Source of the DNA: Leishmania donovani | Lineage: Eukaryota > Euglenozoa > Kinetoplastea > Trypanosomatida > Trypanosomatidae | Length of the DNA stretch: 64,000 nt | NCBI RefSeq assembly: GCF_000227135.1 | Contig: NC_018256.1 | Location: forward strand, 436,821 to 500,820 | Direction of reading: 5' to 3' | Shown: piece after piece, positions 61,901-64,000 of the stretch | How the letters are laid out: the number at the start of each line of letters is the position of its first letter | Numbering within the stretch: position 1 is the first letter of the stretch | Position numbers and translations under genes: made by a program | The notes under the pieces: model-generated | What the model saw: the letters and a program-made list of their open reading frames with translations, nothing else | Told to the model about the DNA's origin: nothing | Databases searched by the model: none

Positions 61901-62473
61901 AGCGCCAAGGCGGCAACGGCGCCAGCTGCTGGCAAGCTGAAGCAGCCCGCGCCGCGTCGCTCTCGCTCGCTCGATGTGCTGCGCAACTTCTTCCGGCGCG
62001 GCCACAGCGAGGCGGCTGGCGAGGAGAAGTCTGACGAGGCGAAGCCGATGCATCTTGACACGGAGAAGCCACCAGCGTTCGACCCTGTGACGGGCCGGTG
62101 GCTGTTCGAGGAGACAGAGGAGGAGAAGCGGCTGCGAGAGCTCGCCAAGGCAGGCCCGCCCAAGATGGCACCCAAGGCTGCGGGGCCGACTTCCGCACCG
62201 GTAGCTTCTGCGGCCGCATGGGGGCCATCCCCTTCTGAGTCGGCGCCGCTGCAGCGACCAGCAACAGGTAAAGAACCTCAGCCTGGCAACGCGCGTCCTG
62301 GCCCAGGCGCACCAACCCCCGTTCATGCCGGAGGGGGCATGCTGGCACCTCGCCCAAGTGGTGGCGCTCCTGCAATTGCGGGCCGTGACGCGCCGCCGCC
62401 AACGATGGCTGGTCGTGGTGCAGCGCGGCCTGGTGGGCGGCCGCAGTACGTGGACATGTTCAACACGAATTAG
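55997..62473 (+). CDS. SEC16: Sec16, ER exit site scaffold
   Basis: A 2158-residue protein. The N-terminus has a proline run (GGPPPPPPPP), and residues up to about 1290 are Pro/Ser/Ala-rich disorder carrying four NPF tripeptides (665, 947, 1064, 1164). The ordered core begins at about 1300 (GALGGNIGICLSF) and continues through the Sec16 central domain and ACE1-like helices: RVEDLLCTGQRVEAVEAALEAHLHAHALLISMM (about 1485-1517) and WRRHAAILLSNFT...LVVEAHTCLLLLH (about 1611-1655). These match the Sec16 pattern WAHALLIAS...W...LAMILSNRT...EAAHICYLL. Near the end, RSRSLDVLRNFFRRG and PPAFDPVTGRWLFEETEEEKR (about 1990-2045) match the conserved Sec16 C-terminal motif. Sec16 organises COPII assembly at ER exit sites. 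An upstream GTG-initiated 10-residue extension is rejected; 55997 is the first ATG. Confidence 0.88.
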   Translation: MSGGPPPPPPPPRTGAAEGGEVHPLSMFSKRPAGPPGTPYSSVVDPAAARRVNMLSAYSQYANPAAGARALPPASTGSGYAPPPGPADPAAPPPPVRPLVATGTPEADKGHPSPSPAQLTLGQPSSSPPPPPPCAAPPKTAALNTPWTPPPPPLSPATSAGGPRVGGASRYAVPNYAFGGEANTSVAGPPPPAPQPAAPLAASPPLPPPPPAALPSGVMHTMLEHTEPEAPSHPPPAAFSSPSAPAAAPAGPLLATRVSGVALGRPASSRNSSNGRQSPRDLSEFTGHWVPSRISKEYNTFLAEVNSPSETAAAAAVVHHSRPSSRGSSILEGVAAASAAALEAGGHRTPSAPGHAPNISSGLRRSVPAFLQPGGGDSVAQRTVRAASSRVDSTTTASRGRKLLEAALTARGARHAPLRHTSFSSLAAHPQQQSSASVQKSQGAPVRGKEAGAAPAEHSAGARLEMRDQWSSAATHRSSGNDGSAATDASLLVPGLATLCTGSASLRTGYSFSSRSVRPTMGGNGDFLTCDTALLSNARAGDPKGESASHDGPLQADGPLRRADAEHVSSSGHAGDAAASSHPSAPPRNPNGLIAGGMTVSGAEAPANAHTHTPRFDARGSLPRPADEPPQSGLSADDRSASRQEHRSAFMTGSDPTLATTTLVNPFRAMARKSGGGGDTAASPSPPPTVSREQLSCQQQQWQDPQQQPRQKLLLHDAPHSGFHSGAPPSAPSPSYPDAEANLPEKLSSPKDITTTEDAGTAGPPLPPLPQQQQPLFAAANGDTTTATAPVTGFTTPRGGGAGSVPRAPPQRQQLPLPPSNSSSSNVPPNMSRGLYAASPYVRDEDARAVVDESPIPQRPLPFDSVPQLEATPMATAEQDEGEFGATDSGALDYTHNNGAHAVRRSMQDDLTEEKGAAGQYQPPPPPRNGLHAAPPLSPAQKRGAANPFSAILTQVHPKVLHASQQQPPPQPTHEPQAQEQRQEGPTGPSAHLIPQPSGPPPPVLPTRTISKSSALPLLPNPGFPCSTNISESPLSKDSTPALKPSPRNVADTWSCHDCPSSSNPFLEPDENFLFTPSNGLLPDAANTSTNSTSRQRPHQALMGSLDSVQSAPAHHEPPPRPKDDSAPPMASNSTTAPLLNFAGDGGAPGTTTARTPGGATLVNPFSKSAQNSNCYLSATTVSINGSGALSGGASLTGSFAGGAVRKKSRRSGAPCFAIFVGGATLLPGVQGGNSSERRGFPCIAACFNNPISWSPLIANSARSPLVQPITSASSRTGSVRTTSLSGAARANTSPVPRPLGVGALGGNIGICLSFCSVTEALTARGSMVDRKGIRGTEYGRRYVRALTDAVLPCALLADQWATGDAATGAVVAGVMDALKGCVPAPLGEVVEVMLMDALPQKDGDGFVWKDNGGRRLAELLTAAAQADARRRAATARSRSATAHPAAGASATSATEANDALMAISPLNPVTSAARCDSKERAAALRRVEDLLCTGQRVEAVEAALEAHLHAHALLISMMCPTKDLYLRSVQAVMQQELSVTSPLAHAYSMFNEMPLPPLVPPPSKADEEDEGATALGEGRSISEAAQHQEQQHKRQQQMFLRNQEMLQQTWRRHAAILLSNFTRHSGNGLLQLATTLQQVHLVVEAHTCLLLLHLTPLGMAGPARAGAEPLPPASSLSPECVEDLLPRPDQRQVMEEIRRRIGVVGGTYHPTRGCRASFLTPVTTLLTQLVQLVSARLDARAPPLSPPESAEPPVPFHGLPHGQPRSDIGYRMMQVLWLRELGLGKESAQALHALLQRMPPPLAFSLRVPPRTLNELVYLFGGVPPPSPQQPPDALDGAAAAARGESVPESEATTQQPSANAYAGSPSHSREVLPQNADDEADKVPSTSRSTLTRSTSEVHHTGPLPQRNPQQRQAPTPQHLSLLNRALLPSSPPGTATSLLTRDQRAAALQPLERPEPPSDGKPGNASAKAATAPAAGKLKQPAPRRSRSLDVLRNFFRRGHSEAAGEEKSDEAKPMHLDTEKPPAFDPVTGRWLFEETEEEKRLRELAKAGPPKMAPKAAGPTSAPVASAAAWGPSPSESAPLQRPATGKEPQPGNARPGPGAPTPVHAGGGMLAPRPSGGAPAIAGRDAPPPTMAGRGAARPGGRPQYVDMFNTN

Positions 62474-63802
62474 TGCGCCTAATTCGCTGCAATGCAAGGG
62501 AAGTGATAGGCGAACTGGACTGCTGCACGCGAGGGGCATCTTGTGAGTGGGTGAGCTGCGTAGCACGTAACAGCCCCTTCTCCCTCCTTCCCTCCCTCCC
62601 TCTCTTCTCCAACGAATGAAGGAGGAGGAGGGGAGGGGGCTGAGGCTGTGCCGTTGTTTTGGTGACCGTGGAGAGTGTTTTGTCGAGCTCTGCGTTTTAA
62701 GCTCTGATGCCAGTCGAGAGGGCGGGTGAACGTGCCACTGGCACGCGCACGCACGCATGTGCTTGGCAGCTGCTCCTCCATAGCCGATTAGCCGAGGGGA
62801 GGGGGCGTTTCGGCGTAGGCGCATGCGCAATGTCTGTGTGGGGGTGTGAAGGGTGGAGGAGGTTCTGCTGATGCGGGGTGTCGGCGCCATGTGGTCGTCG
62901 AATGCCGTTGCCGCTTCTCTGCGAGTCCTTTCCTTTGTCTTTTTCGTTTGTTGTTGTTGGGCTCCTTCTGCACGTGTGCAACTTTGTTTTCAAGGGTGCG
63001 CGCGCGCGCGTGTGTGTGGGCGTCCGTGCGTTGTGGGCCTCGCTCGCTCGCCACCGCGCGTAGCCTGGTGTTGTGTCAAGACACGGCGTACTAACGCAAA
63101 GCAAGCAAACAATCGAGGCGAGAAAAACGAAGGGGGCGAGGAAAGCGTCACGTCCAGAGCGTGTGCGTACGTGAGGGTGCCGTTGTCGACATGCGTGCTG
63201 CTGCGTACCTGCGAGCACACGTGCTTGTGGGCGGCCCCCTTCCTCCTCCCTCCGTCTCTCTCTGAGGAAGCGCCGTCATGACACAAATGCCTACAAACAT
63301 GCCGACGCCTGCATTTTGTTTCTGTACATTTTTGGTAATGAAGGGACCTGCCACGCCTTTTTTCGCCCTCAAGTTGGCGGAGAGGGGAGCCGTGCCTTCC
63401 CCAGCAGGGAGAAGGCTGGAGGACTTGACCGCTCTCGGTATTCATGCCCTTGAGCCTTTCTCTCTCTGTGTCTGTGCACGCCGAACTCACTTCCATCTTG
63501 CATTATCTTCATCCCATCCCCTCTTTCTATTGGACACGCCGCAGATCTCAGCACTAGCACCAGCAACAAGACATTAACGCATACCCACCAACTCAGCAGC
63601 CACAAACGCCACCACTGTGATTGCGCACCCTCATTACACCTCACACATACAGACAATAACGCATTCGGCTCAGCATCTCCCCTTCCGTTGCCCTCCCCTC
63701 CCTTTACCGCCGCTGGGCCCGCGCTCTTTGGCGCTTTTCCTTGGCGTCGTACCTGAGGCACGACAGAAGTTTGTTCCCCAACCTGTTTCTTCTTGGGCAG
63801 CG
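62474..63802 (+). other. Intergenic region
   Basis: No gene seen. Mixed-composition 3' UTR of SEC16 in the first ~1 kb, including a CG-alternating run near 62999-63010, then CT/CA-rich leader. Confidence 0.6.
63781..63800 (+). promoter_or_regulatory. Candidate spliced-leader acceptor for the Hsp70-like gene, 2 nt before the ATG
   Basis: Pyrimidine-rich TTTCTTCTTGGGCAG with the AG at 63799-63800, leaving only CG before the ATG at 63803. Alternatives with longer leaders exist at 63756-63757 and about 63545. Confidence 0.4.
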
Positions 63803-64000
63803 ATGAGCACCACGGACGCATTGATTACAGGCGCGGAGGCCTCACCGGCGTCTCCGGCAACCCCGCCATCTCCGCCAACCTCCCCGGCGGCTACCGGTCC
63901 GGCTTCAACGGCAGCCGTGACCACGTACACGGTTGGCATCGACATCGGCTCCGCCACTACCCGCGTGGCTATCATGGACCCGGCAAAGCTGATGCCGACA
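63803..64000 (+). CDS. Hsp70-superfamily protein, 5' end only
   Basis: The window ends after 66 codons. The first ~40 residues are Ala/Ser/Thr/Pro-rich low complexity. Then YTVGIDIGSATTRVAIMDP (42-60) gives the phosphate-1 loop of the actin/Hsp70 ATPase fold, in the form seen at the start of Hsp70 nucleotide-binding domains (VGIDLGTTNS-type, here with SATTR). A classical Hsp70 would start almost at this motif, so the N-terminal extension and the divergent loop suggest an Hsp70-related or Hsp110-like protein rather than the main cytosolic Hsp70. Other members of the actin fold cannot be excluded without the rest. Confidence 0.65.
   Translation, partial: MSTTDALITGAEASPASPATPPSPPTSPAATGPASTAAVTTYTVGIDIGSATTRVAIMDPAKLMPT

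Noticed and set aside
61817..62890. 357-residue minus-strand frame
   Set aside because: Antisense of the SEC16 3' end and UTR; Arg-rich with no recognisable domain.
1..64000. tRNA, rRNA, snRNA or CRISPR features
   Set aside because: No TΨC-type GGTTCRA box pair, rRNA-like sequence or regularly spaced direct repeats were seen by eye; a covariance-model search would be needed to exclude small RNAs.

Overview
This window looks like a piece of a trypanosomatid (Leishmania-type) nuclear chromosome. All 14 supportable protein-coding genes lie on the + strand, none shows an intron, coding DNA is GC-rich, and the long spacers between genes are full of pyrimidine tracts, AG acceptors and CA/TG microsatellites. 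This is the layout of a polycistronic directional gene cluster processed by spliced-leader trans-splicing. A SIDER2-like retroposon at about 25741-26262 and tryparedoxin genes closely resembling Leishmania/Crithidia proteins support the assignment. The species cannot be fixed from sequence alone.

Layout. (1) 1-6000: an ankyrin-repeat protein with a basic tail, then a 625-residue protein that I read as a very divergent Paf1 (transcription elongation) candidate. An N gap at 2899-2997 lies between them, flanked by an exact 43-bp duplication. (2) 6000-15740: a 6.3-kb spacer leading to a 1130-residue protein with a C-terminal PSP1 domain, probably post-transcriptional or RNA-binding. (3) 20197-44273: a tryparedoxin (TXN) cluster. 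It contains a membrane-anchored paralogue whose CPPC site has become SPEC, a tail-anchored CPPC paralogue, two classical 145-149 residue tryparedoxins, an EF-hand-like protein, and a 2458-residue protein with at least two degenerate tryparedoxin-like domains lacking both catalytic cysteines. (4) 45701-54957: an EI24-like ER membrane protein, two unknown proteins (one membrane, one soluble) and a CWC16/Yju2-family splicing factor. (5) 55997-62473: a 2158-residue Sec16 protein (ER exit sites). (6) 63803-end: the start of an Hsp70-superfamily gene.

Functionally, the classical tryparedoxins would carry electrons from trypanothione to peroxiredoxins and other targets. The membrane-bound and cysteine-less paralogues suggest the fold was reused locally for tethering, sensing or scaffolding. 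EI24 and Sec16 both act at the ER. PSP1, CWC16 and the Paf1 candidate all concern RNA synthesis or processing. In trypanosomatids, neighbours in a cluster need not share a pathway, so only the tandem tryparedoxin relationship is strong context. Spliced-leader acceptors are inferred from polypyrimidine-AG patterns and are only candidates. I saw no tRNA, rRNA, CRISPR or convincing minus-strand gene.
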